Positions 6,029-13,810 of a stretch of DNA of 14,669 nucleotides are shown in pieces. The position numbers and the translations under genes were made by a program. The first letter of the stretch is position 1, and the number at the start of each line of letters is the position of its first letter. Below the pieces are notes generated by a model. The model was not told where the DNA came from, did not search any database, and saw only the letters and a program-made list of their open reading frames with translations. Location of the stretch: positions 1-14,669 of the forward strand of contig JBCCJA010000077.1 in assembly GCA_039045975.1 (NCBI GenBank). Reading direction: 5' to 3'. The stretch comes from JBCCJA01 sp039045975. Lineage in GTDB: Bacteria > Planctomycetota > Planctomycetia > Planctomycetales > Planctomycetaceae.

Positions 6029-6961
6029 ATGAGCGGACGACGTCGCTACGCGGTCGTCGGGGCCGGGGCGCTCGGCGGGTATTACGGCGGGCTGCTCGCC
6101 CGGGCCGGGTTCGATGTGCATTTCCTGCTCAGGTCCGACTTCGCGCACGTCCGCGAACACGGCCTGCGGGTCGATTCGATCGACGGCGACTTCACGGTCG
6201 ACGATGTCCACGCGCACGAGTCGCCGGAAACGGTCCCGCCCTGTGACGTCGTCATCGTGGCGTTGAAGACGACCGCGAACGCGGCGCTCTCGACGCTGTT
6301 GCCCCCGCTCACGCCGGACGGCGTCGTCCTCGTGTTACAGAACGGTCTCGATCCCGAGGCCGACTCCGCCGCCGTCGTCGGGGCCGAACGCGTCCTCGGC
6401 GGCTGCTGTTTCCTGTGTGCGAATAAGGTCGGCCCGGGCCACATTCGTCACGTCGATTACGGCGCGATTAAGTTCGGCGAGCATTCGCGTCGGGGCGTGA
6501 CGCCCCGGATCTCGGCGATCGCTGACGACATGCGGGCCGCCGGCATCGATGCCGAGCCGATCGAGGATTTGCCGCTCGCCCGCTGGAAGAAGCTGATCTG
6601 GAACGTGCCTTTCAATGGCCTGTCGGTCGTGCTGGAGGCCTCGACCGACGCGATCTTGGCCGAACCGGCGACGGCCCGGCTCGTCGAGGAGATCATGGCG
6701 GAGGTCGTCGCTGCTGCGGCCGGGAACGGCTGCCCGATCGGCCCCGATTTCGTCGCCGAGTTGCTCGACTATTCGAGAAAGATGACGCCGTACGACAGCA
6801 GTATGCGGGTCGACGACAAGCTCGGGCGGTCGCTGGAGATCGACGTCATGTACGACCGGGTCGTCGCCGCCGCGACGGCCGCCGGCGTGCCGGTGCCCCG
6901 GATCGCGATGCTCGCCGCGCAACTCGCGTTCCGGGAGAAGAGTCGGAGCCAAGACTCCTGA
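6029..6961 (+). CDS. Ketopantoate reductase (ApbA/PanE) family protein
   Basis: A 310-residue protein of the 2-dehydropantoate 2-reductase family; in pantothenate synthesis these reduce ketopantoate to pantoate with NADPH. It begins with the dinucleotide loop VVGAGALGGYYG (9-20). It has LQNGL (103-107) with the substrate-side N105, WKKLIWN (186-192) with the likely catalytic K188, and SLEID (268-272) with E270, matching the K and E of characterised PanE. ATG at 6029 has GGGG 7 nt upstream; an upstream TTG (6023) is less likely. No other pantothenate gene is present and the family includes paralogues acting on other 2-keto acids, so I leave the symbol blank although panE is possible. The partner is the GNAT gene 18 nt upstream. 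It converges with the histidine kinase gene, with 16 nt between the stops. Confidence 0.88.
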   Translation: MSGRRRYAVVGAGALGGYYGGLLARAGFDVHFLLRSDFAHVREHGLRVDSIDGDFTVDDVHAHESPETVPPCDVVIVALKTTANAALSTLLPPLTPDGVVLVLQNGLDPEADSAAVVGAERVLGGCCFLCANKVGPGHIRHVDYGAIKFGEHSRRGVTPRISAIADDMRAAGIDAEPIEDLPLARWKKLIWNVPFNGLSVVLEASTDAILAEPATARLVEEIMAEVVAAAAGNGCPIGPDFVAELLDYSRKMTPYDSSMRVDDKLGRSLEIDVMYDRVVAAATAAGVPVPRIAMLAAQLAFREKSRSQDS

Positions 6962-6975
6962 GCCGTGTCGGCCGC

Positions 6976-7001
6976 GGTCAGCCGGCCGGCGACGGCTGAC
7001 C
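6976..7001. terminator. 9-bp perfect stem-loop at the convergent junction
   Basis: GGTCAGCCG (6976-6984) is exactly complementary to CGGCTGACC (6993-7001), with an 8-nt loop. It overlaps the last codons and the stop (6978-6980) of the minus-strand kinase gene and lies 14 nt past the stop of the plus-strand reductase gene, so it could terminate or insulate both transcripts. No T-run is present on either side. Confidence 0.5.
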
Positions 7002-8858
7002 GTTCGTCGCGACCGGCGAGACCGGCACGTAGCACCGCACGACCGATCCGCCGCCGGGCGAGGAGTCGATCTCGAGCGAGCCGCCGAAGCTGCGGGCCCG
7101 GTAGTCCATCGTCTGCAGGCCGATCCCGCCGGCCGCGTCGGCCGGGTCGAAGCCGGTCCCCTCGTCGCTGATCTCGAGCACGAGTGACGACGGGCTCTGT
7201 TGGATCAACTTCGCCTCGACCCGCCGGGCCTTGCCGTGGCGGAGGGCGTTACCGATCGCCTCGCGGGCGATCAGGTAGACCTGTGTCGCGACGTCAGGGT
7301 CGTCGAGATCGCCGTCGCCGCTGGCGACGATCTGGACGTTGTAAATATCGGTCATCTGACCCGTGAGCCGCTCCAGACCGGCCGACAGCGGCATGCCTTC
7401 CAACGCCGGCGGGGTCAGGATGTGCGACAGCGTGCGGAGTTCCTGACTGACGGCGGTCGCGAGTTCGGCCGCCTCGGCGGCCTTCGCGGCGGCCTCGGGC
7501 GAGCCGTCGGCGAGGTCGTTCGACAACGACTCGCAGCGGTACCGCAGCCCGACGAGTTGCTGCATCGGGCCGTCGTGCAGGTTCCGGCCGATACGCCGCT
7601 GCTCGGCCGTCTGGACGCTCAAGATCCGCCGCTCGACGGCACGCCGGCGGGTCAGGTCCCGCTGCGAAGCGACGTAGTACCGGATGCGGTCGTCGCCGAT
7701 GCGGACCGGCTTGATCCGCCATTCGACGATGTATTCGGTCCCGTCCTTGCGGTAGTTGATCGTCTCTCCGTGGAACGTCCGGCCCTCGCGGAGGGTTTCT
7801 TTGAGTTCGTCGAGCACGAAGCGGTCGGTGTTCGGGCCCTGCACGATCCGCGGCGTGTTGCCGACCAGTTCGTCCCGCGAATAGCCCGACATCCGCTCGA
7901 AGGCGGGGTTGGCGTAGAGGATCGTTGGCCCGTCGGGGGCATCGAGTTTGGCGTCGGTGATGAGGATCGCGTCGTCGCAGTTCTCGACCGCCATGCCGAG
8001 CAGCAGCCGCTCGGAGCGGACCCGTTCCTTCTCGGTGATGTCCTCGATGACGTAGCAGAACCGCGGCTCGCCGACCGGCGACGCGCCGAGCGGCGTGACC
8101 CGGATGTGGACGACGCGGCGGTCCCCGCCGATGCGGAAAATCACCGGCGTCGGCGGTGAGTTCCAGGACTGCTCCGGTTCGAACGCCCCGTCGAAGCGAG
8201 CGACGGCTTCGTCTTCGAGGCCGAGCTCGTCGAGCGTCAGACCGACCGCCGTGTCCCGGTCGAGCCCGAAATACGACGCGACCGCCCGGTTCGTGAAGCG
8301 GTGGACGATCTTTCCCTGCTCGTCCCGCGAGACGATCGCCGTCGGCGCCTCGCCGGTCTCGAAGACGCCGGCGAGCGTGTCTTCGCTGCGGCGGAGGGCT
8401 TCGCGGGCGAGCACCCGCTCGGTGATGTTGTTCTGCACCCCGACGAAGTGCACGAGGTTCTGCTCGCCGTCGAAAACGGGGCTGAGGAACAGCTCGTTCC
8501 AGAACATCTCCCCCGACTTGCGGTAGTTACGGATCTGCACGCGGGCGGGGCGGCCGTTCTCGATCGCGTCCCGGATCGCGGCGGTCGCCTCCGGCTGCGG
8601 GTCGCGGTTGCCGTCGGCGTCGTACTGCAGGAACCGGCAGTTCTTGCCCAGGATCTCTTCGTGCGAGTAGCCCGTGAACGTTTGGAAATAGTCGTTCACA
8701 AAGATGAGCGGATTGTCCTCGGCCGTCATATCGGCGATGACGATCATCGAGTCGATCGCGCCGGCGGCTTCTCTCAGAAGCTCGGCCGGGACACGTTCGT
8801 TGCCGAACGCTGTACCGCCTTCGTAGCGGGGATCAAAGCTCGGCTCGGTGTCACTCAC
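6978..8858 (-). CDS. LOV-domain (blue-light) PAS sensor histidine kinase, HisKA_3 type
   Basis: A soluble kinase with no membrane segment. Residues are numbered here from an upstream GTG at 8927; subtract 23 for the chosen start. PAS1 (57-172) is a LOV domain: GKNCRFLQ (94-101) with adduct-forming C97, NYRKSGE (N134), FWNELF (N144) and FVGVQNNITER (Q165), all flavin contacts in phototropin-type LOV. PAS2 (about 183-300) ends in DITEKER. PAS3 (about 310-428) is LOV-like with TPRIVQGPNTD but no cysteine. The HisKA_3 helix has EQRRIGRNLHDGPMQQL with phospho-acceptor H451. The ATPase domain has REAIGNALRHG (N560), ISDEGTGFD and GGIGLQTM. I prefer GTG 8858 because the 23 codons before it lack GC bias at third positions and contain a TATACT -10-like hexamer. 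No response regulator is nearby; a NarL/FixJ type would be expected. Confidence 0.9.
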   Translation of the reverse strand: MSDTEPSFDPRYEGGTAFGNERVPAELLREAAGAIDSMIVIADMTAEDNPLIFVNDYFQTFTGYSHEEILGKNCRFLQYDADGNRDPQPEATAAIRDAIENGRPARVQIRNYRKSGEMFWNELFLSPVFDGEQNLVHFVGVQNNITERVLAREALRRSEDTLAGVFETGEAPTAIVSRDEQGKIVHRFTNRAVASYFGLDRDTAVGLTLDELGLEDEAVARFDGAFEPEQSWNSPPTPVIFRIGGDRRVVHIRVTPLGASPVGEPRFCYVIEDITEKERVRSERLLLGMAVENCDDAILITDAKLDAPDGPTILYANPAFERMSGYSRDELVGNTPRIVQGPNTDRFVLDELKETLREGRTFHGETINYRKDGTEYIVEWRIKPVRIGDDRIRYYVASQRDLTRRRAVERRILSVQTAEQRRIGRNLHDGPMQQLVGLRYRCESLSNDLADGSPEAAAKAAEAAELATAVSQELRTLSHILTPPALEGMPLSAGLERLTGQMTDIYNVQIVASGDGDLDDPDVATQVYLIAREAIGNALRHGKARRVEAKLIQQSPSSLVLEISDEGTGFDPADAAGGIGLQTMDYRARSFGGSLEIDSSPGGGSVVRCYVPVSPVATNGQPSPAG

Positions 8859-8897
8859 TGATTCAAAATGTCGTGCGGTCTGTGGGCGGCCCGCGAG

Positions 8898-8903
8898 AGT
8901 ATA
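8898..8903 (-). promoter_or_regulatory. -10-like element (TATACT) upstream of the LOV kinase
   Basis: On the minus strand TATACT is five of six with the sigma-70 consensus. It stands about 40 nt before the preferred GTG start at 8858, leaving a roughly 30-nt leader. The region 17-18 nt further upstream (GTGCCC) matches -35 only weakly. Confidence 0.3.
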
Positions 8904-8972
8904 GGCGGGGGATTCCCGTAGGGGCACGCCCGGCCGGCCTGAGTGGTGCCCGGCCGTTTCCGACCACTGCCG

Positions 8973-10334
8973 TCAGCCGAGCGAATCCGCGACGTCGGCC
9001 CGATAGGCCCGCAGGCCCGGCAGGAGCGCCGCCACGACCGCGAGCCCGATCAGCAGCGGGACCAGGAACAGTTCCTGCGGGTCGAAGGCGTACGGGTCGA
9101 CCAGCAGGTCGGTCTTCGCCCGGATCAGCGGGGCCGCGACGATCAGCAGGCCGTGCCCGAGTGCCAGCCCCGCCGCGCCGCCGAGACCGCACAGCACGAC
9201 GGCCTCGGCGACGATCACCGACAGCACCGTCCCGCGGCGGGCCCCGAGCGCCCGCATGATCGCGATCTCGCGGAGCCGCTCCGACATCGAGTTCGTGATG
9301 CTCACGAAGATCCCGATCCCCGACACGACGACGATCACCGCACTGAACACGACGAGTGTGTTCCGCAGGTTGCCGACGAAGACCTTCTGGATCCGCAAGA
9401 TCGGCCTGATAGGGTTCACGGCCTGGGCGCCGAGGCCGTTGTTGATCTCGGTCGCGAACAGCGGGACCCGCACGTTGCCGCCGCCCGACCCGTCGCTGGC
9501 GACGCGGACGAGGATCGACGTCACTTCTTTCTGGATGTCGGGCGTGACGTGAGCCCCGTGGTCGTGGCCGTCGTGCGAGCCGTGGTCGTGCCCGGCGTGC
9601 GGGTCGATCCGCTTGACCTCGGCGGCCAACGCTTCGCCCTCGAGCGGGTCTTGCCCGTTGAACCGTCGCCACTGATTGATCGATTCTTCGAGCGGCTTCT
9701 CGTGTCCCGCGACGGCATAAAAACCGTTCAGCGAGACGAACGCGATCCGGTCGTTCGGCGTCCCGGTCGGCGTCAGGACGCCGACGACGGTGAAGATCTC
9801 GTCGTGGACGTGCTCGTCGTCGCCGGCGTGCAGCAGCTTGAACTCCGAGCCGACGCCCCAGCCGTTCTCGCGTGCGACGACCGAGCCGACGACCGCGTCG
9901 AACTGGTCCCGCAGGCCGTGTCCGCCGGCACGCAGTTTGAACGGCTTCTGATAGCCGTAGCCCATTTTAAAGTAGCGGGAGACCGTGCCGACGATCGGGA
10001 AACCGCCCTCCTGCGTCGTGTCCCCGAACGCGACCGGTACGGCCTCTTCGACGTCGGGGTGCTCTTTAAGTTCTTGATAATAGAGAAACGGCAGATTCTC
10101 GACCGGCGCCCCGATGTGGAACACGGTGCTGAGCACGAGCTGCGTCGGGTCGCCCTTCGGGCCGACGATTAAATCGTAAGCGGTCGACCGTGCCCCGAAG
10201 GCGTCGTTGACGATCTTCGCCGTCAGCCAGACGCCGACCATCAACGCCACGCCGAGCGCGACGCTCAGCCCGGTCAGGAACGAAGCGAGCGAGCGTTGGC
10301 GTAGGTTTTTCCAGGCGATCGCGAGCAGCGACAT
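8973..10334 (-). CDS. FtsX/MacB-type ABC transporter permease with His-rich loop
   Basis: A 453-residue permease with the four-helix MacB/LolC layout: one N-terminal helix (about 17-40, after WKNLRQRSLASFL), a large extracytoplasmic domain (about 45-320), then three C-terminal helices (about 326-347, 370-402 and 421-442) with the conserved cytoplasmic SERLREIAIMRALGARRG between them. The periplasmic domain holds a histidine-rich stretch at 246-262 with seven His (HAGHDHG, SHDGHDHG, AH), a likely Zn/Cu/Ni-binding loop. ATG at 10334 has GAGGA 6 nt upstream. It follows the ATPase gene by 15 nt. Such transporters usually move lipids, lipoproteins or envelope factors rather than ions. Some FtsX-type permeases belong to zinc-starvation loci (V. 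cholerae zrg, P. aeruginosa PA4063-4066), and the His loop makes a similar role plausible here. Confidence 0.9.
   Translation of the reverse strand: MSLLAIAWKNLRQRSLASFLTGLSVALGVALMVGVWLTAKIVNDAFGARSTAYDLIVGPKGDPTQLVLSTVFHIGAPVENLPFLYYQELKEHPDVEEAVPVAFGDTTQEGGFPIVGTVSRYFKMGYGYQKPFKLRAGGHGLRDQFDAVVGSVVARENGWGVGSEFKLLHAGDDEHVHDEIFTVVGVLTPTGTPNDRIAFVSLNGFYAVAGHEKPLEESINQWRRFNGQDPLEGEALAAEVKRIDPHAGHDHGSHDGHDHGAHVTPDIQKEVTSILVRVASDGSGGGNVRVPLFATEINNGLGAQAVNPIRPILRIQKVFVGNLRNTLVVFSAVIVVVSGIGIFVSITNSMSERLREIAIMRALGARRGTVLSVIVAEAVVLCGLGGAAGLALGHGLLIVAAPLIRAKTDLLVDPYAFDPQELFLVPLLIGLAVVAALLPGLRAYRADVADSLG
9549..9599 (-). other. His-rich metal-binding-like loop in the permease
   Basis: Codons 246-262 of the permease encode seven histidines in 17 residues, interleaved with Asp, Gly and Ser, inside the predicted extracytoplasmic domain. 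A second small cluster, DDEHVHDE, lies at 172-179 of the same domain. Such His/Asp strings commonly bind Zn, Ni, Cu or Co; the metal cannot be told from sequence. Confidence 0.7.
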
Positions 10335-10349
10335 GATGAATCCTCGAAA

Positions 10350-11027
10350 TTAAACGGCCGCGAGTGCGGCCCGGTTGATCTCGGCGATCGGATCGACCCG
10401 GCCGAACTGCGACGCGACGCCTTCGTCGTGGGTCACGACGAGCAGCGACACGTCGCCTTCGCGGCAGGAGTCGCGGAGCAGGTCGAGAATCTTCTGGCGG
10501 TTCGCGGCGTCGACCGACGCGGTCGGTTCGTCGGCGAGGAGGAGGGCCGGACGGTTCACGAGGGCCCGCGCGACCGCGACCCGCTGCCGCTCGCCGACAG
10601 ACAGCTTCGCCGGGAGGTTGTTTACCCGGTGTCCGAGGCCGACCCGTTCGAGCAGTTCGAGCGCCCGGCCGCGGTCGGCTTGCCCGCCGGTGAAGCTCAT
10701 CCCGAGCAGCACGTTCTCGACCGCGGTGAAGGCCGGCAAAAGATTAAAAGTCTGGAACACGAAGCCGATTTTCGCGGCCCGCAGGCGGTCGCGGCCCGGC
10801 TCGGGCAGGGCGTGCACATCGTGCCCGTCGACGAGAACCCGTCCCGCGTCGGGCGAGCGGATGCCGGCGATCACGTTCAGCAGCGTCGTCTTTCCGCCGC
10901 CGCTCGAGCCGACGAGGGCCGCCTGTTCGCCCTTGGCGAGTTCGTAGTGATCGATGTCGAGCACCGGCGTCCGACCGCCGTCGGGGTCGGCGTAGGCGTG
11001 TTGCAGATTTTCGATCAGCAGCGACAT
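10350..11027 (-). CDS. ABC transporter ATP-binding protein (MacB/LolD-type)
   Basis: A 225-residue ATPase that powers the permease encoded 15 nt downstream. It shows Walker A GSSGGGKT (40-47), Q-loop FVFQTFNLLP with Q92, signature LSVGERQRVAVARAL (142-156; LSVGE instead of LSGGQ, a variant seen in this subfamily), Walker B LLLADEPT (162-169) and H-loop H200 (VVTHD). The short length and QTFNLLPAFTAVENV-like segment are typical of LolD/MacB ATPases. I chose ATG 11027 (MSLLIENL). An in-frame ATG at 11063 would add a Cys-containing dozen residues encoded over an operator-like palindrome and is less likely. The Shine-Dalgarno is weak (AAGG about 11 nt upstream). It lies 132 nt downstream of recJ on the same strand and probably has its own promoter. 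Confidence 0.93.
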   Translation of the reverse strand: MSLLIENLQHAYADPDGGRTPVLDIDHYELAKGEQAALVGSSGGGKTTLLNVIAGIRSPDAGRVLVDGHDVHALPEPGRDRLRAAKIGFVFQTFNLLPAFTAVENVLLGMSFTGGQADRGRALELLERVGLGHRVNNLPAKLSVGERQRVAVARALVNRPALLLADEPTASVDAANRQKILDLLRDSCREGDVSLLVVTHDEGVASQFGRVDPIAEINRAALAAV

Positions 11028-11039
11028 GGGCTGTTCGCC

Positions 11040-11060
11040 TTTTGCACAAGAGTTGCAAAA
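11040..11060 (-). promoter_or_regulatory. Operator-like dyad upstream of the ABC operon
   Basis: TTTTGCA (11040-11046) and TGCAAAA (11054-11060) form a perfect 7-bp-arm inverted repeat around a 7-nt centre, ending 12 bp upstream of the ATPase start codon. It is one of the few AT-rich patches in the region. Its length (21 bp) and arms fit a dimeric repressor site, for instance of the Fur/Zur family. The regulator cannot be named from the sequence. Confidence 0.5.
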
Positions 11061-11159
11061 CATACGCGGCCCGGCCGACCGAAACCAACGAGCCGGGGCC
11101 GCACGCGATGCTCACGGCGACGGGAGCGGCCTGTGACGCGTGCCGCGGCGGCGGGCGGG

Positions 11160-12929
11160 TCAGGTCGCCGCAAGGGCGTCGGCCCGGACGGCGGACGGTC
11201 GCCAGTCGAGCAGCCGCAGCTCGACCCGCTCGCGTCCCTGCCAGCGGTTCAGCTCGACCGCGAAGTAGGCGTCGAGCGGGCCGTCGAGTCCGGCCAGCTT
11301 CTCGACCCACTCCCCGCGTCCGAACGCGACGGCACGCATCTCGGTCCGGAACTGCCGCAGCCGGACCGACAGGTGTCGTCCGCCCTCGCCCATGCCGCGG
11401 GGCGGCTCGGCCAGTTCGAGGTTGGTCGCGACGAAGCCGGGCTTTTTGTTTTCGGCGCCGAAAGGGCCGAGTCGGTCGAGCTCGCGGACGGCCGGGGCGG
11501 TGATCTCGTCGAGCAGGACTTCCGCGTCGATGTCGACGCCGAGGTCGGCCTCCGCGGGGGCGTGCGTCTCGGCGACGTGTGCACAGAACGCGTCGCGGAA
11601 CGCGTCGATCTGGTCGGCCCGGATCCTGAGCCCGGCCGCGGCCCGGTGGCCGCCGAACGATTCGACGTATTCGGCCGCGGCGGCGATCCCGCCATAGAGG
11701 TCGAACCCGCCGTGGCTCCGCCCGGAGCCCTGCCCGGAACCGTCGGCGTCCAACGCGACGAGGATCGCCGGACGCTCGAACCGCTCGGCGAGCCGGCCGG
11801 CCGCGATGCCGATCACGCCCGGGTGCCAGTCGGCGTCGGCGAGCACGACGGCTGGGGCGTCGAGGAACTCGGGCGACGCTTTGACCCGCTCTTTCGCCTC
11901 GCGGACGACCTTCTGTTCGATCCGCTTGCGGTCGCCGTTGAGGGTGTCGAGATAGCCGGCGAGGTGCTCGGCCCGGCCTTCGTCGTCGGTCGCGAGCAAT
12001 TCGACGCCCAGCCGGGCCTGCCCGAGCCGGCCGGCTGCGTTCAGCCGCGGGCCGAGTTGGAACCCGACGTGCTCGGCCGTGACGCCCTCCCGCGGGTCGA
12101 TGCCGGCGACGTCGAGCAGCGCCCGCAGCCCGGCGTTCGGCCGGGCGGCGAGCGCCCGCAGGCCGTAGCGGACGAGCAGTCGGTTCTCGCCGACGAGCGG
12201 GACGACGTCGGCGACCGTCCCGAGCGCCGCCAGCGTGACCGCGTCATACGTCAGAAAGTCTTTGACCGCCGGCCGCAGCGTGCCGCCGTCGGCGAGCCTG
12301 CGGCAGACTTCCCACGCGACGCGGAACGCGACGCCGGCGCCGCAGGCGTGACGGTCGGGCCATTCGCGGCCGGGAAGGGCGGGGTGCACGACGGCGTCGG
12401 CCGCGGGCAGGGTGTCGCCCGGCGTGTGGTGGTCGGTGACGACCAGTTCGAGCCCGAGCTCCCGGGCGACGTCGGCTTCGGCGACACTCGCGACGCCGCA
12501 GTCGACCGTGACGACGAGGCGGCCGGCGTCTTCGGCGGCGAGTTCACGGAGCCTGCCGGCTTTGAGTCCGTACCCGTCGGCGAGGCGGCAGGGGACGTGG
12601 AAGTCGGCCTCGGCCCCGTGCAGGTGGAGGCAGCGGAGCAGGATCGCGGCGGCGGTCATGCCGTCGACGTCGTAATCGCCGTAAACGGTGATCCGCCTGC
12701 CCGCGAGGACGGCGTCGGCGAGGCGTGCGGCGGCGTCGGCGACGCCGGGGAGGTCGGCCGGCGGGGTCAGATCGGTCAGTTTCCCGCCGAGAAAGACCGC
12801 CGCCGATTCGCGGTCGCGGAGGCCGCGGGCGATCAGCACCTGCGCCGTCAGCGGGGCGACGCCGAGTTCGCCGGCGAGCCGGGTGACGGCCGCGGTGTCG
12901 TGGGGGCGGAACCGCCAAGCCTGCGGCAT
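11160..12929 (-). CDS. recJ: Single-stranded-DNA-specific exonuclease RecJ
   Basis: A 589-residue RecJ (E. coli 577), a 5'-3' ssDNA exonuclease acting in RecF-pathway recombination and mismatch/base-excision repair. Metal-binding DHH-domain motifs are all present: VYGDYDVDGMTAAAI (82-96; motif I aspartates), TVDCGVAS (141-148), VTDHHTPGD (164-172; DHH), then FQLGPRLNAAGRLG (290-303). The DHHA1 domain has GGHRAAAGLRI (426-436), followed by an OB-type C-terminal domain. ATG at 12929 is clear: AAGGAG stands 6 nt upstream; an in-frame extension to 12998 is not supported. It is divergent from the DUF3299-like pair and upstream of the ABC operon. All catalytic motifs are intact, so it should be active. 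Confidence 0.96.
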   Translation of the reverse strand: MPQAWRFRPHDTAAVTRLAGELGVAPLTAQVLIARGLRDRESAAVFLGGKLTDLTPPADLPGVADAAARLADAVLAGRRITVYGDYDVDGMTAAAILLRCLHLHGAEADFHVPCRLADGYGLKAGRLRELAAEDAGRLVVTVDCGVASVAEADVARELGLELVVTDHHTPGDTLPAADAVVHPALPGREWPDRHACGAGVAFRVAWEVCRRLADGGTLRPAVKDFLTYDAVTLAALGTVADVVPLVGENRLLVRYGLRALAARPNAGLRALLDVAGIDPREGVTAEHVGFQLGPRLNAAGRLGQARLGVELLATDDEGRAEHLAGYLDTLNGDRKRIEQKVVREAKERVKASPEFLDAPAVVLADADWHPGVIGIAAGRLAERFERPAILVALDADGSGQGSGRSHGGFDLYGGIAAAAEYVESFGGHRAAAGLRIRADQIDAFRDAFCAHVAETHAPAEADLGVDIDAEVLLDEITAPAVRELDRLGPFGAENKKPGFVATNLELAEPPRGMGEGGRHLSVRLRQFRTEMRAVAFGRGEWVEKLAGLDGPLDAYFAVELNRWQGRERVELRLLDWRPSAVRADALAAT

Positions 12930-13111
12930 CGCGTCGCTCCTTCGGATCGGGTCCTGCGTGCGTCGCCGGATTGCAGCGGTCGTCCGGCCGTCCGTCAACG
13001 AGGTCGACGGCCTGGCCTCGTCCGCCGAGCCGCGGGCTGCCGAGGGGCGACGCGGGCGGTATTATTGGACGTTGACCTTTCGTCGCTCTTGCCGCTCAGC
13101 TTGCCGCAGCC
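12930..13111. other. Divergent intergenic region between recJ and the DUF3299-like pair
   Basis: These 182 nt hold the recJ Shine-Dalgarno on the minus strand and a modest plus-strand promoter candidate. I see no strong palindrome and no copy of the TTTTGCA dyad found before the ABC operon. Confidence 0.4.
13037..13065 (+). promoter_or_regulatory. Possible sigma-70 promoter for the DUF3299-like pair
   Basis: TATTAT (13060-13065) is a good -10 in otherwise GC-rich DNA. CTGCCG (13037-13042) lies 17 nt upstream as a weak -35 (three of six). The implied leader is about 40 nt before the ATG at 13112. Confidence 0.35.
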
Positions 13112-13810
13112 ATGTCAAACACGACCTTCGCCGCCCGGGCCGACACGCCTCCGGTCGAGGACTTCTCGTACAGTCAGGTGCCGCCGCTGGCGCCGATTTC
13201 GTTGGCGTTTGGCGTCTGTGCCGCGTCGTCGCTCGTGACGCCGCTCGGCGGGCTATTCGGTCTAATCGGCGTCATCTGCGGACTACTGGCGTGGCGAAAG
13301 ATCGCCGTCTCGGAGGGCGCGTTCGGCGGGGCGCTGCTCGCGAAGGCCGGGACGGCTGCGTCGTTTTCGTTCGCGTCGCTGGGGATCGGCTGGGGCGCGT
13401 ATGCGTACGCGACCGAGGTTCCGGACGGTTTCCGCCGCATCAGCTTCAAATACGACGTTTCGGCAAAGGGTTTCGCCAATAACGAGGGCTATCGCGCGAT
13501 CCACCCCGAGGTGCAGGCCCTCGACGGGAAACAGGTTTTCATCAAAGGCTACATCTACCCTGAGCGGCAGATGTTCGATCTGCCGGGGTTCATCTTCTGT
13601 CTCGACGCCGGCGACTGCTGTTTTGGCGGGGACCCGGCGTTGACCGACATGATCGACGTCAAATTCGTGAACGACGTCCGACCCGATTACTCCGATAGTC
13701 GGGTCGCGGTCGCCGGCACGTTTAAGATAAATCCGGCCGGCGGGAACGGGACGCTCGACCCCGTCTACTCGATCGAAGCGACTCATTTCTCAAAGAGCGG
13801 GATATTTTGA
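13112..13810 (+). CDS. Membrane protein: DUF4190-like helices fused to a DUF3299-like domain
   Basis: A 232-residue protein not known by name. Residues 25-62 (PLAPISLAFG then VCAASSLVTPLGGLFGLIGV) and 70-100 form two hydrophobic hairpins with a DUF4190-like pattern: small residues, a WRKIA turn, and a GALLAKAGTA repeat. The rest (about 125-230) is a beta-rich domain: LDGKQVFIKGYIYPE (137-151), FIFCLDAGDCCFGGDP (160-175), TDMIDVKFV, then VAVAGTFKI. The order 'DGKxVxIxGYxxP ... F ... CCFGxxP ... IxVxF' resembles DUF3299-type OB-fold domains. The cysteines (163, 169, 170) could bind metal or form disulfides. ATG 13112 is the only early start; no clear Shine-Dalgarno. The stop overlaps the start of the next gene, a paralogue. 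Confidence 0.78.
   Translation: MSNTTFAARADTPPVEDFSYSQVPPLAPISLAFGVCAASSLVTPLGGLFGLIGVICGLLAWRKIAVSEGAFGGALLAKAGTAASFSFASLGIGWGAYAYATEVPDGFRRISFKYDVSAKGFANNEGYRAIHPEVQALDGKQVFIKGYIYPERQMFDLPGFIFCLDAGDCCFGGDPALTDMIDVKFVNDVRPDYSDSRVAVAGTFKINPAGGNGTLDPVYSIEATHFSKSGIF

Noticed and set aside
8940..8970. AGTGGT...ACCACT stem after the permease stop as a terminator
   Set aside because: It has only a 6-bp stem with a large imperfect loop and no T-run; too weak to list as a feature.
10428..13238. Very long plus-strand open frame (936 codons) opposite the ABC ATPase and recJ
   Set aside because: It is antisense to two clearly identified genes with intact motifs. In very GC-rich DNA stop codons are rare in opposing frames, and the predicted protein is Arg/Asp/Gly/Val-biased with no domain.
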